Origin: an uncultured Actinomycetes bacterium
Lineage (GTDB): Bacteria > Actinomycetota > Acidimicrobiia > Acidimicrobiales > RAAP-2
Length of the DNA: 64,000 nucleotides
Direction: 5' to 3'
NCBI GenBank assembly: GCA_903825895.1
Contig: CAIKCI010000028.1
Span: 19,963-83,962 of the forward strand
The notes beneath the pieces are model-generated. The model worked only from the letters and a program-made list of their open reading frames with translations. It ran no database searches and had not been told where the DNA came from. Made by a program: the position numbers and the translations under genes. This document shows, one piece after another, positions 44,276 through 52,059 of the stretch. Position 1 is the first letter of the stretch, and each line of letters begins with the position of its first letter.

Positions 44276-45643
44276 ATGGCCGCCAAGAACAACCCGTTTC
44301 GTTGTTCGGCATGCGATGCCGAATCGCTGCGCTGGTCGGGACAGTGCTCAAGTTGCCGAGAGTGGAACACGCTCGAAGAGGTAAATCCGCTGGAAACGAC
44401 ATCTCCCGCGACACCAGTCGCGGTGACCGACGTCGTCACGAAGAATTTCGCCTTGCTCTCTCTTGGTGTCAGCGAAGTAGACCGTGTTCTCAATGGTGGG
44501 GTTCAGCCCGGTTCGGTCACGCTGGTGGCCGGTGCGCCTGGAATCGGCAAGTCCACGCTGTGCCTCCAAGCCGCCGTCTATCTCGCAGGGCAAGGGGAAC
44601 ACGCACTGGTCGTCGCGGCTGAAGAGTCGGCTCATCAAGTAGCCAGTCGCGCCGAGCGTCTTGGTGGAGGAACGTCAACGATCGAACTCTTAGCCACGTC
44701 AACTCTTGATGACGCAGCGCAAGCTTTGGCAACAACGGATGCGGCGCTGGTGGTTATTGACTCCATTTCAACCATGACTGATCCCACACTTCGCAGTCCT
44801 TCAGGGGGAGTGACACAAGTACGCAACGCCGCCGAGCGCTTGTCCGTGATTGCTCGTCAGCGCAATATTGCGTTGATCCTTGTGGGTCATGTCACAAAAG
44901 ACGGAGACCTCGCTGGCCCGCGTGCGCTTGAACACCTCGTCGACACGGTGATGACGATCGAAGGCGATCGACACCACCAACGCCGTGTGGTGACGACCAC
45001 GAAACATCGCTTCGGTCCCGCTGGAGAAGTTGGGCTCCTTGAACTTGAATCAGGAGGATTAATTTCTCTTGATGATCCATCGGCCACATTGCTCGCCGAA
45101 CGTGGTTCAGCGCTTCCTGGATCGGTGGCCACGGTCTTGGCTGAAGGGACAAGACCGCTGGTCGTCGAGATCCAGGCATTGGTCACCCCAGCGGTTTCAA
45201 CGCCGGCACGAGTCGCTCAAGGAGTGAGCGGCACTCGACTGCGTCAACTTGCTGCTGTGGTGGATGCCCATTGTGACCTCGGTATTGCCCGTACCGACCT
45301 TTTTGTGGCGTGCTCGGGGGCAATTAAGACAACAGAACCAGCGGTTGATGTGGCGGTGGTGGCCGCGATCACGTCGGCATTCTTTGGCCATGCACTGAAT
45401 CAGCAAGTGGTGGCACTGGGTGAAATTGGTTTGACGGGATCGATTCGTCCCGTGCTCTCGATTAGTCGTCGTCTCAGCGAAGCACAGCGAGTCGGACTCA
45501 CGATTGCGGTGGTTCCGGTGGGAACTGAGGTTCCCGCAGCAATGACGGCCTATCCGGTGGGGACAGTGAGCGAGTTGATTGGGGTGATTTCGCAGTTGAG
45601 CCGCGAACTCCCCCAGCAAGCCCGACCCATTGATCAGGAGTAG
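44276..45643 (+). CDS. radA: DNA repair protein RadA (Sms)
   Basis: RecA-like helicase that helps process recombination intermediates. The 455 aa have an N-terminal C4 zinc finger (FRCSACDAESLRW then GQCSSCREW), Walker A AGAPGIGKSTLCLQ at about residue 85, Walker B ALVVIDSISTM, and a KHRFGPAGEVGL motif corresponding to the family KNRFG (Asn replaced by His). The C-terminal Lon-like domain follows (LFVACSGAIKTTEPAVDVAV). No ribosome site; a leaderless promoter is likely. Confidence 0.94.
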   Translation: MAAKNNPFRCSACDAESLRWSGQCSSCREWNTLEEVNPLETTSPATPVAVTDVVTKNFALLSLGVSEVDRVLNGGVQPGSVTLVAGAPGIGKSTLCLQAAVYLAGQGEHALVVAAEESAHQVASRAERLGGGTSTIELLATSTLDDAAQALATTDAALVVIDSISTMTDPTLRSPSGGVTQVRNAAERLSVIARQRNIALILVGHVTKDGDLAGPRALEHLVDTVMTIEGDRHHQRRVVTTTKHRFGPAGEVGLLELESGGLISLDDPSATLLAERGSALPGSVATVLAEGTRPLVVEIQALVTPAVSTPARVAQGVSGTRLRQLAAVVDAHCDLGIARTDLFVACSGAIKTTEPAVDVAVVAAITSAFFGHALNQQVVALGEIGLTGSIRPVLSISRRLSEAQRVGLTIAVVPVGTEVPAAMTAYPVGTVSELIGVISQLSRELPQQARPIDQE

Positions 45644-45698
45644 GGAAGACCGAGCGGAGTTCGCCAGCATTGCCCTGGGAATCAGCCAAGAAGAGGGC

Positions 45699-45707
45699 TG
45701 GTAGAAT
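45699..45707 (+). promoter_or_regulatory. Candidate extended -10 promoter of the carD operon
   Basis: TGGTAGAAT carries the TGn extension joined to a TAGAAT -10 box. No good -35 lies at normal spacing. It is about 100 bp upstream of the carD ATG and would give a long leader with a hairpin. Confidence 0.45.
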
Positions 45708-45757
45708 AGAAGTCAGAAGAACCCCACTCCGAGTACGTTCTTGGTCGTGGTTTTACT

Positions 45758-45787
45758 GGGGAGCCGGTCCTTTTTGTCGTGCTCCCC
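45758..45787 (+). other. Stem-loop in the carD leader
   Basis: GGGGAGC (45758-45764) pairs with GCTCCCC (45781-45787) around a T-rich 16-nt loop, followed by TTTG. It may be a weak terminator for transcripts from radA or a leader element of carD. Confidence 0.45.
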
Positions 45788-45809
45788 TTTGTAGTGTGAG
45801 AGGACTTTC

Positions 45810-46289
45810 ATGGCGTTCAAAGTTGGAGACAAGGTCGTCTACCCCCACCATGGGGCAGCAATTATCGAAAAGCGCGAAAAGCGCACGGCCTTTGGTGAAA
45901 AGCGAGAGTACTTAATCTTGAAGCTCGCCTACGGCGATCTCACCTTGATGGTCCCTGCGGACAATACCGACGAAGTGGGTCTTCGTGAAGTCATTAACGA
46001 CGAAGAGGTCGAAGAGGTCTTTGCCGTGTTGAGCAAAAAAGAAGCACGAATGCCAACAAACTGGTCTCGTCGCTACAAGAACCACTCGGAAAAACTCCGC
46101 AGTGGTGACATCTACCAAGTCGCTGAAGTTGTGCGAAACCTTTCTATTCGAGACAAAGACAAAGGCCTTTCCGCCGGAGAGAAGCGAATGCTCTCTCGTG
46201 CGCGACAGATCTTGGTTTCCGAGTTGACGTTTGCCTTGAATGTTGACGAAGAGACGGCTGAACAACGTCTTTCTGACGCACTCCCATAA
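45810..46289 (+). CDS. carD: CarD/CdnL-family RNA polymerase-binding transcription regulator
   Basis: Stabilises open promoter complexes, notably at rRNA promoters. The 159 aa have the N-terminal Tudor-like RNAP-interaction domain ([20 protein letters not shown] ... [17 protein letters not shown]) and a helical DNA-binding C-domain with the conserved Trp in [20 protein letters not shown] precedes the ATG. It heads carD-ispD-ispF-rlmB, the common actinobacterial order, except that cysS, often present between ispF and rlmB, is missing. Confidence 0.96.
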   Translation: MAFKVGDKVVYPHHGAAIIEKREKRTAFGEKREYLILKLAYGDLTLMVPADNTDEVGLREVINDEEVEEVFAVLSKKEARMPTNWSRRYKNHSEKLRSGDIYQVAEVVRNLSIRDKDKGLSAGEKRMLSRARQILVSELTFALNVDEETAEQRLSDALP

Positions 46290-46291
46290 CG

Positions 46292-46942
46292 ATGAAATGT
46301 TCGGCGATTGTGGTCGCCGGAGGATCGGGAAACCGTTTTGGAGGCCTCAAGCAGTTCGCACTGCTTCACGGTGAATCAGTGGCTGCCCGGTCGGTGACGC
46401 TGTGTCGAACCATCGCTGACACTGTTGTCCTTGTTGTCCCGGCGGGAATGACTGATGAGACCCACGGTGCAGATCGTGTAGTTGAAGGCGGGGGGAATCG
46501 TTCGATGTCTGTGCGAGCAGGCCTTGCCGCACTGGACGACGATGTCGAGGTCGTCGTCATCCACGATGCAGCACGACCTCTGGCTAGCGAGCGGCTGTTC
46601 TTTTCGGTGGTGGCGGAACTCTCCGACGAGAGCCTCGATGGCGCAATTGTGGGTCTCCCAGTCGTGGACACCATTAAACAGGTGACGAGAGTTGGTGAGC
46701 GCGTTCGCGTCCATGAGACGATTGATCGGGAGCAGTATGTCACGGTGCAGACCCCACAAGCTTTTCGGGCAGCCGTGCTTCGCCAAGCCCACCAACAACA
46801 CGAGACGGCCACCGACGACGCGGCGCTGGTCGAAGCGTTGGGGGGAATTATTGTGGTCGTTCCTGGCGAAGATGAAAACATCAAAATCACCTCACCGGCT
46901 GACGTGGTGATTGCAGAGAAGTTATTGGGAGGACGGGTATGA
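46292..46942 (+). CDS. ispD: 2-C-methyl-D-erythritol 4-phosphate cytidylyltransferase
   Basis: Third step of the MEP isoprenoid pathway. A 216-aa nucleotidyltransferase with VVAGGSGNRFGGLKQFALL (residues 7-25), VVIHDAARPLAS and TVQTPQAFRAAVL, a Lys/Arg set typical of IspD. It begins 2 bp after carD and overlaps ispF (ATGA). Confidence 0.94.
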   Translation: MKCSAIVVAGGSGNRFGGLKQFALLHGESVAARSVTLCRTIADTVVLVVPAGMTDETHGADRVVEGGGNRSMSVRAGLAALDDDVEVVVIHDAARPLASERLFFSVVAELSDESLDGAIVGLPVVDTIKQVTRVGERVRVHETIDREQYVTVQTPQAFRAAVLRQAHQQHETATDDAALVEALGGIIVVVPGEDENIKITSPADVVIAEKLLGGRV

Positions 46943-47409
46943 GGGTAGGGCAAGGAATTGACGTCCACGCGTTTAGTGGCGATCCTCAACGACCCCTCGT
47001 TCTCGGAGGAGTTGTGATCGCTGGGGCCCAGGGTTTAGATGGACACTCTGATGCAGATGTTGCGACCCACGCCGTCATCGATGCGCTTTTGGGAGCGGCT
47101 GATCAAGGCGATATTGGTCGTCACTTCTCAAGTAACGATCCAGCTCATCAGAACATCAGTAGTTTGAAACTCTTAGAGAGCACGATGGAGATTCTGGCAA
47201 ACGCTGGCGTGATCGCCACTTCTGTTGATCTCACGCTTGTGGCGCAAGTTCCTCGGCTTGAATCCCATCTTCCGACCATGGCGAGCATCTTGACGGAGAA
47301 AGTTGGCTGTCAGGTCTCTTGTAAAGCAACCACGACGGATCACCTGGGTTTTATTGGCCGCGAAGAGGGAATCGCCGCTTTGGCTATTGCCGTGGTGGAG
47401 CAACAATGA
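46939..47409 (+). CDS. ispF: 2-C-methyl-D-erythritol 2,4-cyclodiphosphate synthase
   Basis: Fifth MEP-pathway step, a trimeric zinc enzyme. The 156 aa have GQGIDVHAFSGDPQRPLVLG (metal Asp and His), DGHSDADVATHAVIDALLGA, and the closing KATTTDHLGFIGREEGIA. Overlaps ispD and rlmB by 4 bp each. The IspD/IspF pair feeds the polyprenyl synthase encoded nearby. Confidence 0.96.
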   Translation: MRVGQGIDVHAFSGDPQRPLVLGGVVIAGAQGLDGHSDADVATHAVIDALLGAADQGDIGRHFSSNDPAHQNISSLKLLESTMEILANAGVIATSVDLTLVAQVPRLESHLPTMASILTEKVGCQVSCKATTTDHLGFIGREEGIAALAIAVVEQQ

Positions 47410-48287
47410 CCCCGCCGCCAAAGCGAGGCGGACGTGGTCGCCCTACTCCGCAGCGTGGGAACCCACGCGCTGGGAGGGGTGAACTCTCACGAGGGCGTAG
47501 TGGCGAACAGCGGGGACGGTCTCGTCCCAATGGTGTCGACGAACTTGGTGGCGATCAAGTAGAAGGTCGCCGATCAGTTCTTGAACTCCTTGAGGCAAAC
47601 CGACGTCCCGTCACGAAAGTTTTTATGGCAGCAGATTTGGACTCATCTGAGCAACTTGATCGTATTGAAGTTCTTTGCCAGCAACGGAAGATCAATGTCG
47701 ATGTGGTCTCTCGCTCACGCCTTGAGAGAGAAGCCGGCACGGAGTCGCACCAAGGGGTGGTTGCCAAAACCAAACCGCTGTCGTCGGTTCCCTTAGATGA
47801 CCTCTTCGCCCCTGAAGGGCGAACCCAGCCTTTTCTCTTGGTCTGTGATGGCGTCACCGACCCGCACAACATGGGTTCGCTCTTGCGTTCTGCAGAGTGT
47901 GCGGGCGTTACTGGCGTGGTCTTGCCCCGTCATCGCTCAGCACGAGTAACGCCAACGGTCACCAAGGTGGCCACCGGTGCTATCGAGTACCTCACGTTTT
48001 CGATGGTCCCTGGAATTCCCACTGCGTTAGATCAACTGGTGAAAGCGGGCATTGAAGTCGTGGGGTTGGCAGGTGAAGCGAAACAGTCACTCTATGAGTT
48101 GCCGTTGCGTGACGTCCCCTTGGCCATCGTTGTTGGGAGCGAAGAAAAAGGCCTTGCTCAGTTGAGTCGAAAACGATGTAGTCGCCTCGCGTCGATCCCT
48201 CACTTGGGTTCGATTGAATCGTTGAACGCATCGGTTGCTGGAGGCGTCGCGCTCTTTGAAGCCGCACGCCAACGCGCTATTCGCTAG
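47406..48287 (+). CDS. rlmB: 23S rRNA 2'-O-methyltransferase RlmB (TrmH/SpoU family)
   Basis: Methylates a G in the 23S peptidyl-transferase region using SAM. The 293 aa begin with a 50-residue Arg/Gly-rich tail (PPKRGGRGRPTPQRGN and on), then an L30e-like RNA-binding domain (VEGRRSVLELLEANRRPVTK), then the knotted SpoU domain: VCDGVTDPHNMGSLLRSAE, VVGSEEKGLAQLSRK and SLNASVAGGVALFEA. The basic tail is usual in actinobacterial members. Converges with mscL, the two coding regions overlapping by 11 bp. Confidence 0.93.
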   Translation: MTPPPKRGGRGRPTPQRGNPRAGRGELSRGRSGEQRGRSRPNGVDELGGDQVEGRRSVLELLEANRRPVTKVFMAADLDSSEQLDRIEVLCQQRKINVDVVSRSRLEREAGTESHQGVVAKTKPLSSVPLDDLFAPEGRTQPFLLVCDGVTDPHNMGSLLRSAECAGVTGVVLPRHRSARVTPTVTKVATGAIEYLTFSMVPGIPTALDQLVKAGIEVVGLAGEAKQSLYELPLRDVPLAIVVGSEEKGLAQLSRKRCSRLASIPHLGSIESLNASVAGGVALFEAARQRAIR

Positions 48288-48720
48288 GCGTCGCCCAGTT
48301 CGCTTCCAATTTCGATGTGCACGACGCGCAACGCGTTGCTGCGATGGGGATGTCGGTGAGACAACGAGGACAAGGTGCTTTCGTCAATGATTGTGTTAAG
48401 CCAAATCGGCGGAGCAAATGTTGTGTTGGTTTAACGACGAAGAAGAACACGGCCGTGGCGGTAATCAAAAAGGTCAAGAGCGCGTTGACAAAGAGTCCGT
48501 ATTGAAACTTTGACCCATTGATGTTGAATGAGAGATGTGCAAAATCTTTGGCAAAGAGAGCACCGATGATTGGGGTGATGAAGGCAGCCACCAAACTGGT
48601 GATGACGGCAGTAAACGACGCACCAACAGCGACCGCGACAGCGAGGTCAACGACATTGCCACGCAGAATAAACGCCCGGAACTCTGTCAGCGTTGCTTGA
48701 GTTTTTTCCTTCTTTCTCAC
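48277..48720 (-). CDS. mscL: Large-conductance mechanosensitive channel with C-terminal zinc ribbon
   Basis: Osmotic safety valve. About 147 aa: an N-terminal amphipathic helix (EFRAFILRGNVVDLAVAVAV), TM1 continuing through FTAVITSLVAAFITPIIG, a periplasmic loop, and TM2 (NALLTFLITATAVFFFVV). Instead of the usual charged C-terminal bundle it ends with two CxxC pairs, PCPRCLTDI and RCASCTSKL, a small zinc ribbon seen in some actinobacterial and cyanobacterial MscL. GTG start with GAGGAGGAGG upstream; the same frame stays open further upstream through a tRNA gene, which is not coding. Confidence 0.92.
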   Translation of the reverse strand: MRKKEKTQATLTEFRAFILRGNVVDLAVAVAVGASFTAVITSLVAAFITPIIGALFAKDFAHLSFNINGSKFQYGLFVNALLTFLITATAVFFFVVKPTQHLLRRFGLTQSLTKAPCPRCLTDIPIAATRCASCTSKLEANWATPSE

Positions 48721-48771
48721 GGGACTACCTCCTCCTCGCTCCTGGTTGAGCCATTGGACCATTCTTCTCGT

Positions 48772-48847
48772 TGGAGCCGGTGGTGGGACTCGAACCCACG
48801 ACCTGACGATTACAAATCGCCTGCGCTTCCATCTGCGCCACACCGGC
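48772..48847 (-). tRNA. tRNA-Thr (anticodon TGT), CCA encoded
   Basis: On the reverse strand: acceptor GCCGGTG/CACCGGC, D stem GCGC/GCGC, anticodon stem GGCGA/TCGTC (one G-T) with loop TTTGTAA (anticodon TGT), T arm GTGGG-TTCGAGT-CCCAC. Discriminator T and encoded CCA. Reads ACA and wobble codons; complements the CGT isoacceptor at 12.9 kb. Confidence 0.96.
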
Positions 48848-48928
48848 AAGTAGTGACAAGCCTCAAGGATAGAACGGTTCTCGGGGTACTCCCTTGCGCT
48901 TTGGGTGGATCGTTGGCAGGCTAGGGAA

Positions 48929-49438
48929 GTGAGCAGAGATTCAAGCGACCAAACATCACCTCCAGGGAAGAAGGTTGGCCACCTCGATCTCACCAAGGCT
49001 GGGATTGTTGCCGTGGGCTTTGTCGCTGCTGTCTTCCTAGTCTTATCGTGGTCGTCAAGCCCCAAAGGTTCCCCGGGAGCCGCTCCCACGACGACGAGTA
49101 CCCCGACCGTGAGAACGACCGTTCCCCCCACAACGGTGGCTCGGGCCAATGTGAAAGTCCAAGTGGCGAATGCGACCTCCACGCCTGGTGTTGCCACCCG
49201 AGTAACCCAGACGCTTCAAACGCAGGGTTGGAATACCTTGCCACCGGTGAACTCGACGACGCAGGTGGCCTCGTCAATGGTCTATTACGCATCGGGGAAA
49301 AAAGTTGCGGGTGCACAGATTGCGCAAGAACTGGGACTTCCCGCAACAGCAATTGCCCCACTGACGGCGGCTGTTCCGGTGACGGGTGCGACGGGGGACG
49401 ACATCGTCGTCCTGGTCGGACCCAACCTGGCGTCGTAG
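48929..49438 (+). CDS. Single-pass membrane protein with LytR C-terminal domain
   Basis: About 169 aa: a short cytosolic part, one membrane helix (AGIVAVGFVAAVFLVLSW), a Thr/Pro-rich linker (PTTTSTPTVRTTVPPTTV), then a LytR_C domain (VKVQVANATSTPGVATRVTQ ... MVYYASGKKVAGAQIAQELG). Such domains sit outside the membrane near the cell wall; function not defined. I use GTG 48929; the frame extends 8 codons to a TTG. The stop directly abuts the stop of convergent gpgS. Confidence 0.82.
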   Translation: MSRDSSDQTSPPGKKVGHLDLTKAGIVAVGFVAAVFLVLSWSSSPKGSPGAAPTTTSTPTVRTTVPPTTVARANVKVQVANATSTPGVATRVTQTLQTQGWNTLPPVNSTTQVASSMVYYASGKKVAGAQIAQELGLPATAIAPLTAAVPVTGATGDDIVVLVGPNLAS

Positions 49439-50218
49439 TTAGTCGTCCTGCTTACTGCGCTCTAAGGCAATCGAAAGAATTTCAGCCGCCATCGGACCGA
49501 GTTCGTGAAGTGGGCGATTGCGATGGACTCGTACTCCTAAGTCAACTTGACCGATCGAACCTGCTCCGTACTTGCGCCCAACATCAATCAGCAAGGCCAT
49601 CTCCACTTGGTAGCCCGGGGCTAAGCCAACCTTTTCAACGACAGATCGACGAATCGCTGTTTCACCGGCGAGGGGTTGATGTACATCGGCGAGCTCTGGG
49701 AACAACAAGCCTAAGGCTGGTCGAGCCATCAGTTCGGTGACCCGTCCGCCACCAGAGGGATCTCCATCAATGGGGCGAGCATAAAAGCCTTTGACCATGG
49801 CGATTTCTTCATGGAGAAGTAATGGCCCTAAGAGACGAGGAATGTAGTTAGGTGACATGTTGACGACATCAGCATCAAGAAAGACAATGAGATCGCCAAT
49901 TGCTGTTTCGACCCCAGAGGCCATTGCTTGGCCTTTCCCACCGGTCCCATCAAGTTGGCGAACGTTCGCACCGGTGAGTCGAGCGACCTGAGCGGTTTGG
50001 TCGGTGGAGGCGTCATCGATGACCAAGATCTCATCGAGCAAACCGCCACCATGGCCGACGAGGTGCGGACGAATGGCCTCGACGACCCAGCCAATGGTGC
50101 TTTCTTCGTTGCGGGCTGGCAAGATCACACTCGTCTTGGTCGTTCCCTTGGCCGCCAACACCGCTTCCGTGGAGAGGTCCTCGGGAGCGAAGGTCCTAAT
50201 CGATGACGCTGCAATCAC
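49439..50218 (-). CDS. gpgS: Glucosyl-3-phosphoglycerate synthase (GT81/GT2 fold)
   Basis: Transfers glucose from NDP-glucose to 3-phosphoglycerate, the first step of glucosylglycerate or methylglucose lipopolysaccharide synthesis in actinobacteria. About 259 aa: SVILPARNEESTIGWVVEAI, the metal motif IVFLDADVVN, GGGRVTELMARP, PLAGETAIRRS and VDLGVRVHRNRPLHELG all match the GpgS family. GTG 50218 fits the family N-terminus (RTFAPEDLSTEAVLAAK); a longer frame to 50338 would run into the riboswitch of the divergent gene. The partner phosphatase gpgP is not nearby. Confidence 0.9.
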   Translation of the reverse strand: MIAASSIRTFAPEDLSTEAVLAAKGTTKTSVILPARNEESTIGWVVEAIRPHLVGHGGGLLDEILVIDDASTDQTAQVARLTGANVRQLDGTGGKGQAMASGVETAIGDLIVFLDADVVNMSPNYIPRLLGPLLLHEEIAMVKGFYARPIDGDPSGGGRVTELMARPALGLLFPELADVHQPLAGETAIRRSVVEKVGLAPGYQVEMALLIDVGRKYGAGSIGQVDLGVRVHRNRPLHELGPMAAEILSIALERSKQDD

Positions 50219-50292
50219 ACGTTCTTTTCTACCGTGTTTTCGCCGCCCTCCAAGCGGTTTGACGAAGTCGGGTTTTTGGGAGAAGATAGAGC

Positions 50293-50390
50293 CATCATCA
50301 AGAGCAACTGAGGGACGGGCCCGTTGACGTTGCGGCAACCAGGAAAAGGAACTTCGTTCTTTTCAACCAGGTGCCAACGCCCGATCGATG
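50293..50390 (+). promoter_or_regulatory. SAM-I (S-box) type riboswitch
   Basis: P1: CATCATC (50293-50299) pairs with GATCGATG (50383-50390) with one bulged base. P2: GCAAC (50304-50308) pairs with GTTGC (50329-50333), enclosing the kink-turn-like TGAGGGAC/TTGAC and the GGGCCC loop. Conserved GCGGCAACC follows, then a P3 hairpin (GAAAAGGAAC/GTTCTTTTC) and the core GGTGCCAAC. The 3' strand of P1 ends 2 bp before the AAGGAG ribosome site, so control is probably at translation. It precedes a threonine-synthase-like gene. Confidence 0.85.
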
Positions 50391-50405
50391 AGAAGGAGAA
50401 GAGTT

Positions 50406-51653
50406 ATGTCAAGCGTTTTAGGACTCCGTTGTCGGGAGTGTGACCGCCAGTTTCCCGCTGAAGCACTTCACGTCTGTGATTTCTGCTTTGGGCCCCTCGA
50501 GGTCTCCTATGACTACGACGCTATTGCGGCGGTGACCTCTCGGGCATCGATTGAAGCTGGGCCAAGAACGATGTGGCGCTATCACAGCTTGCTCCCGGTG
50601 GGCAATGAAACGCCAGTCTCACTGGGTGCCGGATTCACTCCGCTTGTGCGCGCTGAGCGTCTTGGGGCTGAGTTGGGTCTGAAAGACCTCTGGCTCAAAG
50701 ATGACACCGCGAACCCAACGGGCTCGTTCAAAGACCGCGTGGTCTCGGTTGCTCTAACAAAAGCGCGTCAACTTGGTTTCAAAGTTGCCGCCTGTGCGTC
50801 GACGGGAAACTTGGCCAACTCAGTTGCTGCGCACGCAGCACGGGCCGGAATGGCGTCGGTGGTCTTGATTCCATCGAACTTAGAAAAAGCCAAAGTCATG
50901 ATGACCACTGTCTACGGTGGCCAAGTCATTGCGGTCGACGGAAACTACGACGACGTCAATCGTCTCTGCGCCGAGTTGACGTCGGAGCGTCCGAGTTGGG
51001 CGTTTGTCAATGTCAATGTCCGCAGCTACTACGCAGAAGGTTCAAAAACCTTGGCCTTTGAGATTGCTGAACAACTGGGATGGCAGGTCCCCGATCATGT
51101 AGTTGTACCGATTGCATCGGGGTCACAGTTGACCAAAATTGCCAAAGGTTTCTCTGAGTTAGCCACGGTAGGCCTCGTCGATGGCGATGGGTCACTGCGG
51201 ATCTCGGGCGCACAAGCACAAGGGTGCTCACCAGTGGCCACGGCATTTAATAAAAACATCGACGCGATCGCTCCGGTCAAGCCCGACACCATTGCCAAGT
51301 CCCTGGCCATCGGAAACCCTGCTGATGGCTACTACGCCCTGGCGGCCATCAAGAACTCTGGGGGCGGTTGTGGATCTGTGACCGACGGCGAGATCATCGA
51401 TGCCATCAAACTCTTGGCCCGTACCGAAGGTATCTTTGCTGAAACTGCCGGTGGAGTGACCGTGGCCACACTTGCCCAGTTAGCCCAGCGTGGCGTGATT
51501 GACCTGAATGAGAAAACGGTGGCGATCATCTCCGGCCATGGGCTCAAAACTGTTGAAGCACTGACGGGCCACGTGGACCCAAATCACACGATTCCCGCTA
51601 CGCTCGATGCCTTCGACGCTGCCGTCGGTTTCGACGACCCCCTGTTCAATTAA
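50406..51653 (+). CDS. Threonine-synthase-family PLP enzyme under SAM riboswitch control (possible homocysteine synthase)
   Basis: A 415-aa fold-type II PLP enzyme. N-terminal zinc ribbon (LRCRECDRQF ... HVCDFCFGP, four Cys at about residues 9-30), PLP Lys in NPTGSFKDRVVSVALTKA, the Asn of ACASTGNLANSVAAHAAR and the glycine loop VVPIASGSQLTKIAKG. General homology says ThrC, acting on O-phosphohomoserine. The SAM riboswitch and the CysO-like gene 25 bp downstream suggest instead that it uses a sulfur-carrier thiocarboxylate to make homocysteine from the same substrate (inference). ATG 50406 follows AAGGAGAAGAGTT. Confidence 0.85.
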   Translation: MSSVLGLRCRECDRQFPAEALHVCDFCFGPLEVSYDYDAIAAVTSRASIEAGPRTMWRYHSLLPVGNETPVSLGAGFTPLVRAERLGAELGLKDLWLKDDTANPTGSFKDRVVSVALTKARQLGFKVAACASTGNLANSVAAHAARAGMASVVLIPSNLEKAKVMMTTVYGGQVIAVDGNYDDVNRLCAELTSERPSWAFVNVNVRSYYAEGSKTLAFEIAEQLGWQVPDHVVVPIASGSQLTKIAKGFSELATVGLVDGDGSLRISGAQAQGCSPVATAFNKNIDAIAPVKPDTIAKSLAIGNPADGYYALAAIKNSGGGCGSVTDGEIIDAIKLLARTEGIFAETAGGVTVATLAQLAQRGVIDLNEKTVAIISGHGLKTVEALTGHVDPNHTIPATLDAFDAAVGFDDPLFN

Positions 51654-51678
51654 CGATCAATTATCGAGAAGGAGCACT

Positions 51679-51960
51679 ATGCCCATCATTGTTCGAGTCC
51701 CCACTCAACTCCGCCAACTTACCGCCGGTGTCGGCGAAATCACTCTTGAGGCACAGACTGTTGGCGAAGCCCTCACTGCGCTCGATGTGCAGTACCCAGG
51801 ATTCGGCGAGCGTCTTTTTGATGACGCAGGCGCCTTACGCCGTTTTGTCAATGTCTTCTTGGCTGATGAGGATGTGCGCTTCCTCGAAGGTCTGGCAACG
51901 CCAACCCCAGAGAACTCAGTAATTTCTATCGTTCCGGCAGTTGCCGGGGGCTCGATCTAA
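51679..51960 (+). CDS. CysO/MoaD/ThiS-like sulfur carrier protein with C-terminal GG-Ser-Ile
   Basis: A 93-aa ubiquitin-fold protein. It closely follows the Mycobacterium CysO pattern: VRVPTQLRQLTAGV, RRFVNVFLADEDVRFLEGLA and SIVPAVAGG. In CysO the diglycine is terminal and becomes a thiocarboxylate that donates sulfur to O-phosphoserine via CysM. Here two residues (Ser-Ile) follow the GG, so a JAB-type peptidase would have to trim it first, as known for some related carriers. No such peptidase, adenylating enzyme or CysM is in the window. AAGGAG is 6 bp before the ATG; 25 bp after the ThrC-like gene. Confidence 0.88.
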   Translation: MPIIVRVPTQLRQLTAGVGEITLEAQTVGEALTALDVQYPGFGERLFDDAGALRRFVNVFLADEDVRFLEGLATPTPENSVISIVPAVAGGSI

Positions 51961-52059
51961 CGAGAAGGTACGTCCGCCTGCGTCGGACAGTTCTATTAGA
52001 TAGGGTGTGCCACGTCAGGGCAAGGGGTGCCTTGAGTACCGTGGCGTTGAGGGGGAGTT

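Noticed and set aside
45670..45915. 81-codon frame overlapping the carD start
   Set aside because: Trp/Arg-rich random-looking translation; carD in the other frame is certain.
48721..49197. Long reverse-strand open frame upstream of mscL, which would extend it to 306 aa
   Set aside because: It passes straight through tRNA-Thr(TGT) and lacks MscL-like sequence; GTG 48720 has an excellent ribosome site.
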